Part shown: piece after piece, positions 22,513 through 35,164 of the stretch
Numbering within the stretch: position 1 is the stretch's first letter
Layout: every line of letters starts with the position of its first letter
Assembly (NCBI GenBank): GCA_951812925.1
Contig: OX638368.1
Span: 113,731,309-113,795,308, forward strand
Source of the DNA: Calliopum simillimum
Taxonomy: Eukaryota; Arthropoda; Insecta; Diptera; Lauxaniidae
DNA: 64,000 nucleotides
Reading direction: 5' to 3'
Program-made: the position numbers and the translations under genes
The notes under the pieces: generated by a model
Told to the model about the DNA's origin: nothing
The model's database searches: none
Seen by the model: the letters and a program-made list of their open reading frames with translations, nothing else

Positions 22513-23451
22513 TTGGCCAGTGTGGTAAAGTCGGTATTGGCGAATGTGGTATATGAATATTTCCTGTTATTCTTAACATTATTTGATCGCTGTTTATTTT
22601 TTTCATAAAAACTATGACTTTGAGAACTAATGTACAATAATTGTTATTAGCCATATTCACGATCTTGTTGCATCGTAGCAAATGCAAATTTGCAAGACTA
22701 AATAATTGTGAGCATACACTGTTGGAAATTGCTATTGCAAACGTTTCAGAACAGCTGTTTTTTTGTTTTGCTGTCAAACATTTTTTGAACTTAAAATTTA
22801 TTTGGTACTTTATTGAGTTAAAAGAAAGTTCTTTGAATGTTTATGCGTTATTGAGAAGAAAATCACAATTTTATTAACTATATCCATAAGTACATATATT
22901 TTTATACAATCTTGACAAAATTGTTCTTTTCCTTTTGGCGGCTGCATGAGTTTCTTCTTAATATTTTCTATTTACTCCAGATGTAATACGAAAACGTTGA
23001 GTCCTTACCGTTGTACATGCATATATCGATGTCCTAAATGCAAATACTACCTTGAAGTCTTTGTAGATTAAACCGAAACGAAAAAAAAGCAAATTAAATT
23101 ATATTTGTTTAAATTCAATTTGTGACAAAAACAGTTGTCAAAAAAATTAAAGTCATTAAGCTATTGTACCAATTACAAATGAAAAAATAAAATCAGTCAC
23201 AATAGACTCTTGGAAATCAATCGTGCAATAGATTTTTGTCTTGCAAATTTGGTCTTGCTTACAAGACTCGTGCTTTTGAAAATTCAATAGAATATGTTTT
23301 TGTAATTTCAAATAATTTTGCATTTGCTACGATGCAACAAGATCGTATGAATTTATTTCATACCTTTCAAATTTTATATATGGGTGTATGGTTAAGTATA
23401 CCACATTACCCTACTTATATTTACCACCATATATACCACATTACCTGCCAA
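22513..23451. repeat. Possible foldback element with imperfect inverted ends
   Basis: A 29-base arm, CGATCTTGTTGCATCGTAGC plus AAATGCAAA, at 22660-22688 is mirrored at 23317-23345. Outside it, GTGTGGTAAAG-type motifs on the left (22519, 22549) face TATACCACATTACC on the right (23398-23450). Boundaries are approximate and the ends are degenerate. Confidence 0.4.
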
Positions 23452-23521
23452 CTTTTTGAAAATAGCTTTTTGACTTTTTCAGATTTTGCTCAATAACTTT
23501 TTTTAATGAAATTGCACACAT

Positions 23522-24801
23522 TAGACCTATCGTTAAAATTAAAAATTAAAAAACCTTGCTCCCAGGGGCTAGAAAGTTTTCTATTGGTGTAAGTATCAAG
23601 CATAAAAATTTTAGTCCCGATCGGAAAATATTTGACCGTGCCGCAAGGCTGTTGAAGGTCGGAAAAACGCTATTTATATTGAAAAATGGGGCTTTAATCG
23701 CAAGAATCAGTCCTATCTTTGAAACTATTTGACATAAGTGAATGAGACTTGGTATGTATATGAACAATGCTTGAGTAAATTTCATCCAACAAAAAAATTT
23801 GCGATGCCACGCCTCTTCGACCCGAAATTCATGTATCTCTGGAAATGTTGGACTCAGGGGAATGAGATTCGGTACATATGTAATTGGCACTGGGAAAAAA
23901 AATTTTTATTAAAAATGAGCGGGGTCACGTCCAATCCTTCTAAAAAAATCAAATTTGTCATATCTTTGAAACTATTTGACACATATGAATAAGATTTGAT
24001 TTCAGGTAAAGTGAAGCGAACAGGATATGGCACTGTAAAAATGTTAACCCAATTTAAGGTTCTTAGTTGATAAGGAAGCAGTATTTTTGTATATTTTTAT
24101 TTTGGTCTCCTAGGTATAAACACTAAGTATAAAAAATTTGGTAGGGATCGGAACTTATTTGACCGTGCCTGCAGGCCGTTAAAGGTCGGAAAAACGCTAA
24201 TTATATGAAAATAAGGAAACGATCAATCCTAACTTTGAAACTATTTGACATAGGAGGATGAGATTTATTGCATATATGAACAATACTTAAGTAAATAGTA
24301 TCCATTAAAAAATGGGCAGTGCCACGCCCCCTCTACCCTAAATTTGTCGTATCTCTGAAAATATTTGACTCTGGTAAATATCTAATTGGTACTGGGAAAA
24401 AAATGTTCAGTAAAAATGGGCGGAGCCACGCCTCCTCATTCTGGATAAGTTAAATTTGTCATATCTCTGAAGCTATTTGACACAGGTTTTCGCATCACTT
24501 TATCTAAAATCCAATCTTATTCACCTGTGCCAAATATTTTCAGAGATATGACAAATTTAACTTTATCAGAATGAGGAGGCGAGGCCCCGCCTATTTTTGC
24601 TAAAAGAATTTTTCCCAGTACCAATTAGATATGTACCAAACCTCATTTTCCACCTTCAACGGCCTTGCGGCACGGTCAAAAATTTTCCGGTCGGGACCAA
24701 AATTTTTATGCTTGATATTTACATCAATAGGAAACTTTCTAGCCCCTGGGAGCAAGGTTTTCTCATTTTAAATTTTTCCCATATATCTTATGATAGGTCT
24801 A
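23522..24801. mobile_element. Element with imperfect inverted ends of about 140 bp, carrying GTGCCAC repeats
   Basis: The left end (AGACCTATC..., CCTTGCTCCCAGGGGCTAGA, ATCAAGCATAAAAATTTT, GACCGTGCCGCAAGGC) returns as reverse complement at 24640-24800. Inside are several degenerate units of the family GTCATATCTCTGAAACTATT plus TGACAC, with GGGCGGAGCCACGCCTCC. These include a second internal inverted pair around 24490. It also contains the second copy of the 119-bp duplicate. Only shadow frames are seen, no transposase. Confidence 0.6.
24021..24139. repeat. 119-bp duplicate, copy B
   Basis: Same sequence as 7665-7783 by eye, no mismatch seen. Upstream it carries the 18 extra bases (taaagtgaagcgaacagg) missing in copy A. 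Confidence 0.8.
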
Positions 24802-26008
24802 GCACACATTTTATTGAAATATAGTATGTAGCCAATACTTCAATGATCAGCATAAAAGAATTTGGCTGAATTTGATTTAACAGTTCTCTTGCACTTTTCA
24901 AAAAAAGATTACCTATGCCACAATAGCATCAGTTCCACTATCGTCTTTATTGCAATTTTTCTTTAAAAAATTTTTACTACTTTTAAGTGCTCTTTCAAGT
25001 GTAAAATATTAAAAGCAAATTTCCAAACATACCATACCTTTCTTGTGATGCCACATTTATGACTTGCAATTTAAAACTTTTACTGCACATATGAATTTTT
25101 GTGGCATTCTCTACAGCGCCCATTATCCAAACACCAAAAAGTGTTTTTGATGCTAAGTTCCACTTAAAATTTGGCTTAAGTCTTTACAGCCTTATTGGCG
25201 GTGGCGGCGGCAACATTGTAACAGTAGGACAATGCAGCAATTGTGGCACAAAATACATTTTGCGTTTACTTACCGGTGAGTTGACTGCAGAAAAGTTAAG
25301 CCGACATATTGCGCATGCGCAATGACGACAAAAAACAAATAAACATCATACATACACAAAAGTTACACAATCGCGGCGGATTTTATTTTCACAAAAAAAA
25401 TACACGTGAAAAAAAGCAAAAGATTTTTATGAATTATTTATGGACTAAATCCTCTTCAGCATAACGACGACGACACACTACTGCACATGGTGGGTATTCA
25501 AATTTAAAGTGGCTATTGTGGTTGTTGTTGCTGCTGCTGCTGTCATTGTTATTGTTATGCCACATCGATCTTGAACGCATTGTCAAAAAAAAAAATCGCT
25601 ATTACTCCAACAAATGCTGCAGGCGGTTTTGTTTCCCTTTTTTATTTTTTACTTTTTTCTTTTTGGGGACACTTCTGTCTCATAAAAATTTGCAATACCG
25701 TTGAGGTTTACGCCATGAAGACAAATTTCAGACCTCACATTTTATGCCACAAATTATTCAAATTATGTGCGGGTTGTTGCTGCTTCTGCGATAGCTGTTT
25801 TGGCCGCTGTCTTTCTGATCGCCATGCATGAACAGTTGTTAGCGTTCACCACCACCAGTCTGTCAGTCAAATAACGAAAAAAAAAGGATTATCTTTCTCT
25901 CTATTGTATATCGTTACAGTAGCTTGCATTTAGCGTTTATTTGAAGGCATTTCAACGCTACTTATTGAACACTCTGCATTCAAGCACAATAATGATGAAG
26001 ATGGTGAT

Positions 26009-26190
<182 letters not shown>

Positions 26191-26357
26191 TGGTCCTTTG
26201 CTTTTGTGTCATATCTTGTTCGTTCATGCTAAATATTTTATCTGAATACAAATTTGAATTTTTTGTTCGCATTGAAATGTTTTGCAATTTTCTACCTCTT
26301 GTACTTTTGCTTGCCTTTCTTTTATAGTGCATTTTAGCTTGAATTTTCTTCTTCTGA

Positions 26358-26830
26358 TTTTTTTCCAAAAAGTTTGAAATTTATTCCAAAAAAGTATGAA
26401 ATTTATTCCAAAATAGTATAAAATTAATACTTTTTTGGCATTGTTCTATATATCGTCCCCTGTCAGCCTTAACCAAGTAACTTCAATTTTTTTAAAACTT
26501 CGAAAAAATTTGTCAATACGTTATGTGAAGGCCTCTGAAAATTTTCCGATAAATAATAAAAATTAAAAAAAGTTTTTAGCTACGAGGTTATCATTGAAAG
26601 GGGAAGATATGTAAATATTCAAAAAAGTTTAAAATTTATTCTAAAAAAGTATGAAATTTATTCCAAAATAGTTTAAAATTAATACTTTTTTTGGCATTGT
26701 TTTATATATGTAAACATTCAAAAAAGTTTGAAATTTATTCCAAAAAAGTATGAAATTTTTCCCAAAATGACTCCAATTTAATATTTTTTTTTTTTTTTTT
26801 TTTTTGGCATTGTTCTATATAAATACTTTT
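26358..26830. repeat. AT-rich dispersed repeat, three copies
   Basis: The phrases AAAAAAGTTTGAAATTTATT, AAAAAAGTATGAAATTTATT and AATACTTTTTTGGCATTGTT recur in the same order at 26358-26455, 26612-26712 and 26713-26830. Related copies lie at 36578-36720, 39685-39900 and 41980-42185. Two of these are inverted at first sight, since they begin ACAATGCCAAAAAA. Confidence 0.65.
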
Positions 26831-27039
26831 TGGTTTTAAAATTAAACAAAAATTTTTACTGTTTCCGCTACAGATGAAACTTTTTCAATGATTCTCGTAA
26901 CTGCTTCAAGAAATGATAATGTGTTTGTTTTTGAGCCATCTGCTTATTAATATTTTGTTTATTTTTTGATTCGTTTTCAGAAATCATATCGTCGCATCAT
27001 TTAGTTTTTTGTGATGAGGAGCAATGCACAAGATTTTCT

Positions 27040-27310
27040 CTTTTTTTTAAGAGAATAGTGCCCCGCCCCTAAATGTTAAAACGCTCTCACGGCTAAACCG
27101 CTTCAGTGATTTTTGTGAAACATATGATATGGAAATGGGGTTAACACTAAGAAATACTAATATGACAAGTGGACGGTGCCATGCCTCTAAATGGAAAATG
27201 TCCATAAATTGAACTCTTAAGAAGAAATTTTAAAGCTTAATATATTTCTCAACTTTCTGTTTTAAAGTTAGCAGTGCCACGCCCCTAAAGAGAAAATGCG
27301 GAGACATGGT
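27040..27310. repeat. Diverged units of the 128-bp GTGCCACGCCCC family
   Basis: GTGCCCCGCCCCTAAATG (27059), GGTGCCATGCCTCTAAATGG (27175) and AGTGCCACGCCCCTAAAG (27272) follow each other at about 100-120 bases, with AACGCTCTCACGGCTAAACC after the first. Confidence 0.6.
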
Positions 27311-28099
27311 CACTAATGAGAGTTTGTTTATTCTTACAGTTGCATGGTCTTTTTAAAGTAAAAACAAAATGGTCGAATTCCGGACACAAAGCAAACGCTA
27401 GTTATATTAGCAAAAATCATATTATCGAGTCTTCTTCTGCTTTTGAAGATTTATTCTTAGCAACAAAAAAAATTCAATTCGCTAAAAAATTAGAGATAGG
27501 AAAAAATTTTTAATAAATAAATCGCATAAGTACTCTAAATAATTATTGTCCAGAAGTAAATGGGATCACAATTTTTCATCAAATTTTCGACTGTCTATTA
27601 ATTTTTTATTAGATAAAATAACTGAATTAAGCTTTAGATTTTCTATAAACTTAAATTCTTCTTACCGGCTGTATCAGCATTACAAATCAGATAGTTCACA
27701 CACAAACATAAATACCTCAAATATCGAGTTGTTCGGAGGAAAAAAATACTTTTTAATTGCTTTCAGCGGTTATTTCATGCGTTTCTTGTTGCCAAACAAA
27801 GTCAAAAACAACAACAACAACAAAAACAGTAATAATATCACCAAAGCTATTTAATAGAAAGAACCACGCCAATAAAGAAAAAAAACTGGAAAATTCTATG
27901 TTTCTTCCCAGCTGCAGTGCAGCATCATCTTATTCTGCATCGATATACGCTTAATAAAGTTGATTCTTAAGGGGTAAGTCGGAAGCAAAAAAGCAAGCAA
28001 GTGAAGTTAATTTTAAAAGTTATGTTTTATGCCTATGACACAACAACTCAGTTACTAGGCAGCACCAAAGGCAACAAGTCCATATCTCGGGAAGTACAT

Positions 28100-28426
28100 C
28101 TTTTCGGCTACTCCAATATTATATGATATTGTATCATATATATTTTTAAGTACTATGTGACTTAGAATGACTTTTACAATACTTTCTTGCACTTTGTGAT
28201 ACTTTTCGAATTTTTCTATGATTTATGATACTGTTTTGTGTATTTTTGCGATATTTTAAATGACTTTTTCAATACTTTCTGTCACTTTTTCAATTTTTTT
28301 TTCAATACTCCGATTTTTTATGATATTTTTTCATTTATCTTATTTTACTATGTGACTTAGCATGTTATTTTCAATACTTTCAGGCACTTTTTAATTTTTT
28401 TCAACTTCTTCAATGTTTTATGATAC
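28100..28426. repeat. Minisatellite (TATGATATTTTT / CTATGTGACTTAGAATGAC type), left block
   Basis: The phrases TTTATGATACT, ACTATGTGACTTAG(A/C)ATG and CAATACTTTC(T/A)GGCACTTT recur at about 60-120 bases. The array resumes at 29128-29530 after an inserted element. Confidence 0.65.
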
Positions 28427-29127
28427 TGGGTAGAGGGGGAGAATTTGACACATTTCCGTTTTTTTTTTAGCAGATATTTAAAGAAAATATTACTATTAAT
28501 AGTACATTTAAGGTTTGCAAAATAAATAAAAGATAACTGAGAAATTTTGGAAATTCGGAAACAAGTGGATAAGGGAGGATTCGTCACGTGAAAATGGGAG
28601 GATTCGACAACTGAAACTTATCCATATGACTCAACTAATTCCCATTAATCTGATTTTTCACAAGGTATGGAGTTCGGTGCTAATGCCGATGTACAAATGG
28701 ACATGGAATGAGCCTGAATCAGGTCTTGAACTCGTACAAGGCTTTGACCTTGTTGATCCGAATGATTTACTGGATATAATCCTGATTGAAGACGATATCC
28801 CTGATTTTCGTTCTCCCATTGTATCACCGGAAGGAATTCGTATATTAGCATCTACATTCAAAAGGTCGAAGGTTTCAAAACATCAAGGGAATCAAGATTT
28901 AATGTGACTGACCTTCCCAAAAGTGGGAGGTTTCGTAATTTATTTTAACTATGGTTTTTTGATGACAGTTCCGAAAATAGCAAACGTATCGAATTTTTGT
29001 TAATTTACAAAAGAATCACAAATATTCGTGCATAGTTTATGTGTATCAAAAATAACATGCACAATTGCATTAGGAAGGTATAAGGACCTTTTTGTTAGGG
29101 TGTCGAAACCTCCTCCCTCTCCCCTAA
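28427..29127. mobile_element. TIR element inserted in a minisatellite, carrying a gene-like frame
   Basis: The left end GGGTAGAGGGGGAG...TTGACAC and the right end GTGTCGAAACC...CCTCTCCCCTAA are imperfect inverted repeats of about 27 bases. The minisatellite flanks both sides (28100-28426 and 29128-29530), so this 0.7-kb piece interrupts it. Inside, GGGAGGATTCG(T/A)CA(A)C recurs at 28575 and 28599, and GGGAGGTTTCGTAA at 28925. The open frame 28626-28907 occupies the centre. No superfamily assigned. Confidence 0.5.
28626..28907 (+). CDS. Unknown 93-codon frame inside a TIR element
   Basis: I do not recognise this protein. It is acidic in the middle (LVDPNDLLDIILIEDDIPDF) and ends with a basic stretch (FKRSKVSKHQGNQD). 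No signal peptide or membrane segment. Codon use looks more balanced than the surrounding AT-rich sequence, which is why it is listed. The sequence tttttcacaag/gtatgg near 28660 could be a splice junction. It lies within the TIR element 28427-29127 and may be part of a transposon protein or a captured host exon (inference). It could also be a chance frame. Confidence 0.3.
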   Translation: MTQLIPINLIFHKVWSSVLMPMYKWTWNEPESGLELVQGFDLVDPNDLLDIILIEDDIPDFRSPIVSPEGIRILASTFKRSKVSKHQGNQDLM

Positions 29128-29530
29128 TTTCATATATGTTGTTTTATACTATGTGACTTAAAATAACTTTTTCAATACTTTCTGGTACTTTGTTAATCTT
29201 TTCGACTACTCCTATGTTTTATGATATTGGTTTATGTATCTTTTTTAGTACTATATGACTTGGAAAAACTTTTTCAGTACTTTCAAGCACTTTTTGATAT
29301 TTTTAGACTTACTTATTGTTTTATGTATTTTTTCGGTACTTACAATGACTTTTTCAATACTCTCTGGCACTTTGTTAATCTTTCTGACTACTCCTATGTT
29401 TAATGATATTGGTTTTTATATCTTTTTTGGTACTATGTGACTTAGAAAGACATTTTCAGTACTTTCCGGCACTTTTTAATGTTCTTAGACTTCTTCAATG
29501 TTTTATAATAATTTTTTCAGCCCTGTTCCG
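29128..29530. repeat. Minisatellite, right block
   Basis: Continuation of the array at 28100-28426: ACTATGTGACTTAAAATAAC, TTTTCAATACTTTCTGG and TTTATGATATTGGTTT recur at about 120-180 bases. Confidence 0.65.
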
Positions 29531-30232
29531 TAATCCGCGTGGTTTCAATTACTTTTCATTTAGAAGGCTTTTTGATGAAAATGGTGAGAATTTTTTTCTT
29601 GGATTTTTTTTTTTTGATTGCACTTTTTTATTGCATTTATTTTTCGAGTTTTTCATGCAGTTTTATAATTGTTGTGGTATTTTATGATGCCAAAGTTTAA
29701 AAAATAAAAAATTTTATTGTAATAAAATAAGAAGTATTTTTTTTTTTTCGTTTAATAAAAACCATTTTCAAATTTTACAACAGCATAACGCCTTAAGGAG
29801 ATTTTTATTCTAAGGCTCCTCTTGTTCACATTATTTTTGCTAAATGTGGTAGCATTTTAATTGGGTCCGGTTACGATTGTAATTGTAAATTTTTACTGCT
29901 ATTGCTGTTGACGCTGCTGTGATGGTAGTCTCTCTTGTTGTTGCTGCTGGTGCTTTTAGGAATCTCATTTCACATTGCACTGACGTAGTGGTTAAAACAT
30001 GCGTTTTTAAGGCGATTCGGTGCACCTCGTGACAGCCGAACAACCGCCCGTTGAAGTCACTGGGGGATTGTTGTTGCTGTTGTTATTGTTATTGTGTTAA
30101 GTGATTGTCGTACCAAATAACTGAATTGTTAATTTTGATGTTGGTACTAATGTTTATTTATTAACTACACTGGACAGAGCAGACAAGAAAGAAACAATAA
30201 ATAAGAAACAAACATACAAATGAAAATACCAA

Positions 30233-31043
30233 CCCAGCAAAGCAAAGGTTCCGAATTCTTCACAAAAAATCGGCAAATCTTTACGATTTTGTTACCGAAA
30301 TCGTAACAAATTCGTTACGAATTTTGTGTGAGAGAGTTGACAAGAATTCGTATCTAAATTTCTGAACAAATTTTATATGCAATTTCGTAACTTTGTTTTT
30401 TTTTTTTTCCTTTGAAATTTTATTTATGTATTTTTATGAACTACACATATGCAGAGGAATAGTGTCGGGTGTGGGCACCTTTTGGTCTTCGACTCATAAC
30501 TTTTGACCAAATGTATATTATGCTAATATATAAGTATTATTGGAAAGCTAAAGACCTTAACTAACTACTACTGAAGAAAGCAAATTGATTTCACGCGCTT
30601 AACATTTGTCAGAACAGCTGTATTTGTTTTCTGTCAAAAGTTACGGGGGGTGCCCACAACCGACCCATGCCCGCAAGCGACACTATTCCCCTATGTGTGT
30701 TCTTAAAATTGTATATAAGTGTGCATAGGCATTTTGTAGAAACTTGCATTTATCATTGTGCAATACATATTTGAAGATATTCAATAATAACAAAATGTTA
30801 GTTATTATGTCTGCGAGATGTATCTTATTAAAAACGTGTATTGAATATCGATGTAAAGCTCTTTTTTAAACAAAATTATAAGATGCAAACAAGAAAGAGA
30901 AAGCTTAAAAAATTGTTTAGATAATTGTTTATGTTACGAAATAAGTATTTAGTAACGAATTTGTAATGAAAGATCTTAACAGTTTCGAATTTGTTCCGAA
31001 AAAGTTTGAATTCAGAAAAAATCGGAACATTTGGTTTGTTGGG
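30233..31043. mobile_element. TIR element (811 bp) with a nested smaller element
   Basis: The left end CCCAGCAAAGCAAAGGTTCC and the right end, whose reverse complement is CCCAACAAACCAAATGTTCC, form imperfect inverted repeats. Further GAATTC/TTCGTTACGAATTT blocks lie near both ends. No protein inside; the centre is occupied by a second element at 30452-30693. Superfamily not determined. Confidence 0.55.
30452..30693. mobile_element. Nested MITE (about 242 bp)
   Basis: The ends CAGAGGAATAGTGTCGGGTG...TGGGCACC and GGTGCCCACA...CGACACTATTCCCCTA are inverted repeats. It lies within the element 30233-31043 and is therefore a later insertion. Confidence 0.55.
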
Positions 31044-31384
31044 AAGTGTTTGTGCTTGTTTGTAGGGTATAGCAACTGTTGTAAATTTGCAGCTAAGTCA
31101 ATAATAATTTCTGTCTTTAAATGAACATGCTAGCTGTGATTGTAATTACAAATACATCATTACCAATTTTGGTCTGAAATTGATTTTCTTCGTTTAAGAT
31201 ATAATTAGCTAGAGAGAGCACAGAATCTAACCGGATCCAAGGAACATAACACCATTAAGTTGACTAAAATCAATTAATTTTTAACAAATTTATTATTATT
31301 GTTTATTTTCAAATAAAGTTTATTAAACAGATGAGTGCGTATCGCTCTTGGCAACCCAATAGCTTTGACGGGGAAAAAGTACAC

Positions 31385-31640
31385 GGCAAATAGCTTGGGT
31401 GTAAAATTCAAACCAAATTGGAATTAATAGAGATCCACAACAAACTTGGTATAAAATATATGCTTCAATTTGGTATACAAACCATTTTATGCTTGTTCGC
31501 ATAATATATAAACACATACAGTTTTAACAAAATTTTAACTATTTTGGTTTAAATTTTATAGTATCACTATATAAAATAATTTTATACTTTTTTTGTATAA
31601 AATTCATATAGAAGTTCATATAAATGCATTTTTAAGCCAT
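31385..31640. repeat. Dispersed repeat, inverted copy of 58930-59215
   Basis: GGGTGTAAAATTCAAACCAA, CTTCAATTTGGTATACAA and TATAGTATCACTATATAAAA occur here and, in reverse complement and the matching order, at 58930-59215. Moderately diverged copies, about 27 kb apart. Confidence 0.65.
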
Positions 31641-33022
31641 TTTATGTAAAATTCATGGGCATAATCCATATAAACCAATCTACTTACGCACAATAAATTC
31701 AATAATAAAAAAATATCATTCAACTTCCAATAATTGCATATATTATTTAATTTTAAGAGAAACAAATTTCATAACTAAAAATATTTTCAATTTCTTATTT
31801 CCTTAAAGCACACTATAATGGTTATGTACATTTAGTTGTTTACTATGACATTATCATTTTGTTAGGAGAAAATTGCTTAAGTTCATGGCATTGCAAAGAA
31901 AAATCGTTGATGACCACTCAGGCTATTTTTTGGAAAGGGGAAGAGCAAAGTATTCTAGAACACTTTACGGAATAGAGCAGAAAAAATCATTGCGTCGGAA
32001 AAACAGCAATCGCTTTTTGCACTTTTAGGTTATGATATTTCAAAATCCTGACAAGGTAGTGGAATTCTGTGGCCAGTTTTGGACTCATAACAATGAAATC
32101 TATTCAAATCGTTTCTTTTAACTAGGAAAAAAATCACGTTCCAGGTCTGTATGCACTTCAGCTAAGTGGTGCAAAATTGTCAGAATGTTTTGGAAATGGT
32201 TATAAGTTCATTATTTTTTTTATGGTGTAAAGTTTGATAAAATTGTTCACATATTTGATTAGAGGAAAGGTTAAGCTTCCATTTGGTTCATATTTCTTGT
32301 TGGTTGTATAATCAGAACGGAGGCCATAGCAGTACTTACTAAGTCGAAAACAGCAAACATCCGGACAATTTTTCTTCTCACTGTACATGAAAATATTCTT
32401 TACAAATTAAAACGTAAATGCGAAAAAAATTAGTACAACTCTGTAATTTTTAAATACTTTCTGTGACATATTAAAGAAAACTTTTAAAAAATTCCATGAA
32501 TAACAATCATCACTTCAATTTTTAACTCGTTACAAAGTTAAAATGCATAAGAAATTTTTATGCAAACAAAGGACCTAACGCCGTCAGTACCAATATCATC
32601 AATTGGTCTTTCGTTTACTTTTGCCATAGAGAGCAGTTAACACGCGCAGCATCATAGTCAGTCAGCTAGCAACACCTCGCACAGTGGTATGGCTTCATAC
32701 ATGTTTTGGGAAAAATTAGTAAGATTGCGGGAAAAATAATGAAATTACGAATGCTTGATAAGACATAGCTAGTTAAGAAATATTCCAAAAGTGAGCGTGA
32801 AACGTCAACGGACGCGCTTTCCTTCTATGGAAAATAAACCAAAATTCTTTAACTCTTAATGTATGCAACACACTATTTCCAAAATTCAAAAAAAATTAGT
32901 ACGTCAAAAATTATCATAGAGAAAGGTCTTAAAACGAAGACTTCATACTTTGGTTTGAATCGAAATACCCGAAAACATGGGCCACTTGGAGCTTAAATGA
33001 AGATCTAAACGACAAAAGACAG

Positions 33023-33126
33023 TTGGGGGATTCCTTTAAACATGTAAACATGTTGTCAAAATCAATACAAACTTTGACAGTTTTACGAGTTTACGAGGCT
33101 TTTACGCGTTTAAAGAAATCTCCCAA
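33023..33126. mobile_element. Small hairpin MITE (104 bp)
   Basis: The left end TTGGGGGATTCCTTTAAAC faces the right end GTTTAAAGAAATCTCCCAA. Inner blocks (GTAAAC, TGTCAAA) are also mirrored. No coding capacity. Confidence 0.5.
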
Positions 33127-35164
33127 TTATTTTTTTACAGTTTTTTAGAATTATCTGAAAAATCACAAAATAACTGTTACGAATTCAGCTCAAACCTTTG
33201 AAAGGGATTAATTTTCTACATTTTGTGATTTTTTTTTTTTTTCAGTGAATTTGGCAAATTTTTCGCAAAGAAGAAATATGACTTTTTAGAAAAAGTATTA
33301 AAGTCATATCCTTAGCGAAACATTTCACTATAAAACTGCATCATTAGATTTTTGAAATTTATTTACTGAAAAATTGTTTTTTTTTTTTTTCAAAATACCA
33401 CTGTGCGTCGTCAACGTCCTCTTGGGGGGACAAAAACGAATTCGCCTTGGTGTCCACTTAAAGAAAATGCAGTTAGACGTATAAAGGTGTCTTTTTGTGT
33501 TTGTGAGTGTGTGTGCATCTAAACAAAGCCTAACGGTAACTGCCACAACAGTAACCCTATCTGTCCGTTAGTCTGCATCTGCGCCGTTTTGTTTTTGCTT
33601 TTATTTTTCTATTTTTTTTTTTTTTTTTTTTTCAAGTTAAGTGAAGCTTATGAAGTAGGTAACAAAAGGTCTCTGATCTGGTCGCAAGCTGCCTGCTGCT
33701 ATTAAAGGCTTCACGCGCGCACATATGGCAGCAGCTCCTCATATTTGCGCGAATAATGCGCTTTTTATGCCCTTCTCCAACTTTATTTCATTCAGTTTTT
33801 TTTTTTCTTTGTTTGAATTTTGCTAAGTTTGTTAAGAAGGCGGTCATGCGCTGGATTTTCTGTAGGATGACTTTTTAAATCGACATTCTAAAATTTCTTT
33901 TATGTTTTATGTGGTGCTTTTGGTGTTTGCTTTTGACTGTTTTTGGTTACAGTATGCACTTTTTGTTGGCTTTTGTCTGGGTCAGTCTTAAAAGTGGACA
34001 TTTGTATTCGCAACAACTTGTAATCGCATTAAGCCCATTTTGAAATTAGACTTTTTTCTGTGGGGGGTTACACGAAGAATAAAGTCTATGTGAATGATCC
34101 GAAAACATTTCCAGACTTGAAAAGCATTATTACATTGGTAACTCAGGCCATTCCGGAGGCCAAACTGCAAAATGTCTTTTTAAATATAGCCGAAAGAGTG
34201 AAATTATTTTTCACACATAATCCTATTGTGTGACCTTTCGAATGAAATAAAATATTTGGAATGCACGTCTTAATGGAACACCTATCGGAAAATACATAAA
34301 TCGTTGGTTCTTAGAAACTCTGAAATAAGCTTTCAAGAAGAGGACGGTTTTCTAAACATATGTTAAATTAAAGTTAACTTTACATTGTAAAAAAAAATTT
34401 TACAAACAATTTGTCATGCACATTTTTAACTTCTTAATCTTTTTTATTTATTTTTTGTTTGTATTCGTAATTGAAACTTGTTGAACTCTTGAGCTTTTAA
34501 ACTGTTAAATCGTTACTAAGTGTGGGAGAAATGCGCTGCCAACTTTCAACTGAAGAACATTATCAATTGCAGATAGCATTATATGCATGTTGTTGTTGTT
34601 GTTGTTGCTATTGCAATTTCTATTATTGCAGCTGCTACATCACAGACAGTTAAGTGTGATAAACATTTGCTTAGTGAAATTCGTGAATCAGGTTGTATGC
34701 ATTCGCTGCTTTTGGTTTGAATCTGAACTTTTCTTTCTTTTACTATTCTTTTATTTCACTTGGTTGGTATGTTCCTTAAAAAAGAAAATCCAAACAACTT
34801 TAAGAACTGAAAAGACTTATGTAAATAAAAGTAGAAAAGCCAAACAAAAAAATTGATCTTATCATCAGACACGAAATTATTTCTTCTGCATACGTGCTGT
34901 GATGTATAGTAAGCCATTTTGTTAATAAAGATGAAATCCTTAAACATACAGAATAACAGTTGTATCGAAAAAAAATACCTCACAAGTAATCTCTAAATAT
35001 TGTTCGAAATATCTCTTGTGTCTTTTATAAGGAGTGAGATCGAAAAAATCTTAACATATATTAAAATCCATAAATTTTAAACGGTTGAACTTAGAGTTTT
35101 GATTTTTTTTTTTATTTAATTGATAATATTTTACAAATTACAGAAAAACATAACTTTTACAGTT

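Noticed and set aside
29975..30065. tRNA-like segment (GTAGTGGTTAAAACATGCG)
   Set aside because: A-box-like only; no B box at a suitable distance and no cloverleaf.
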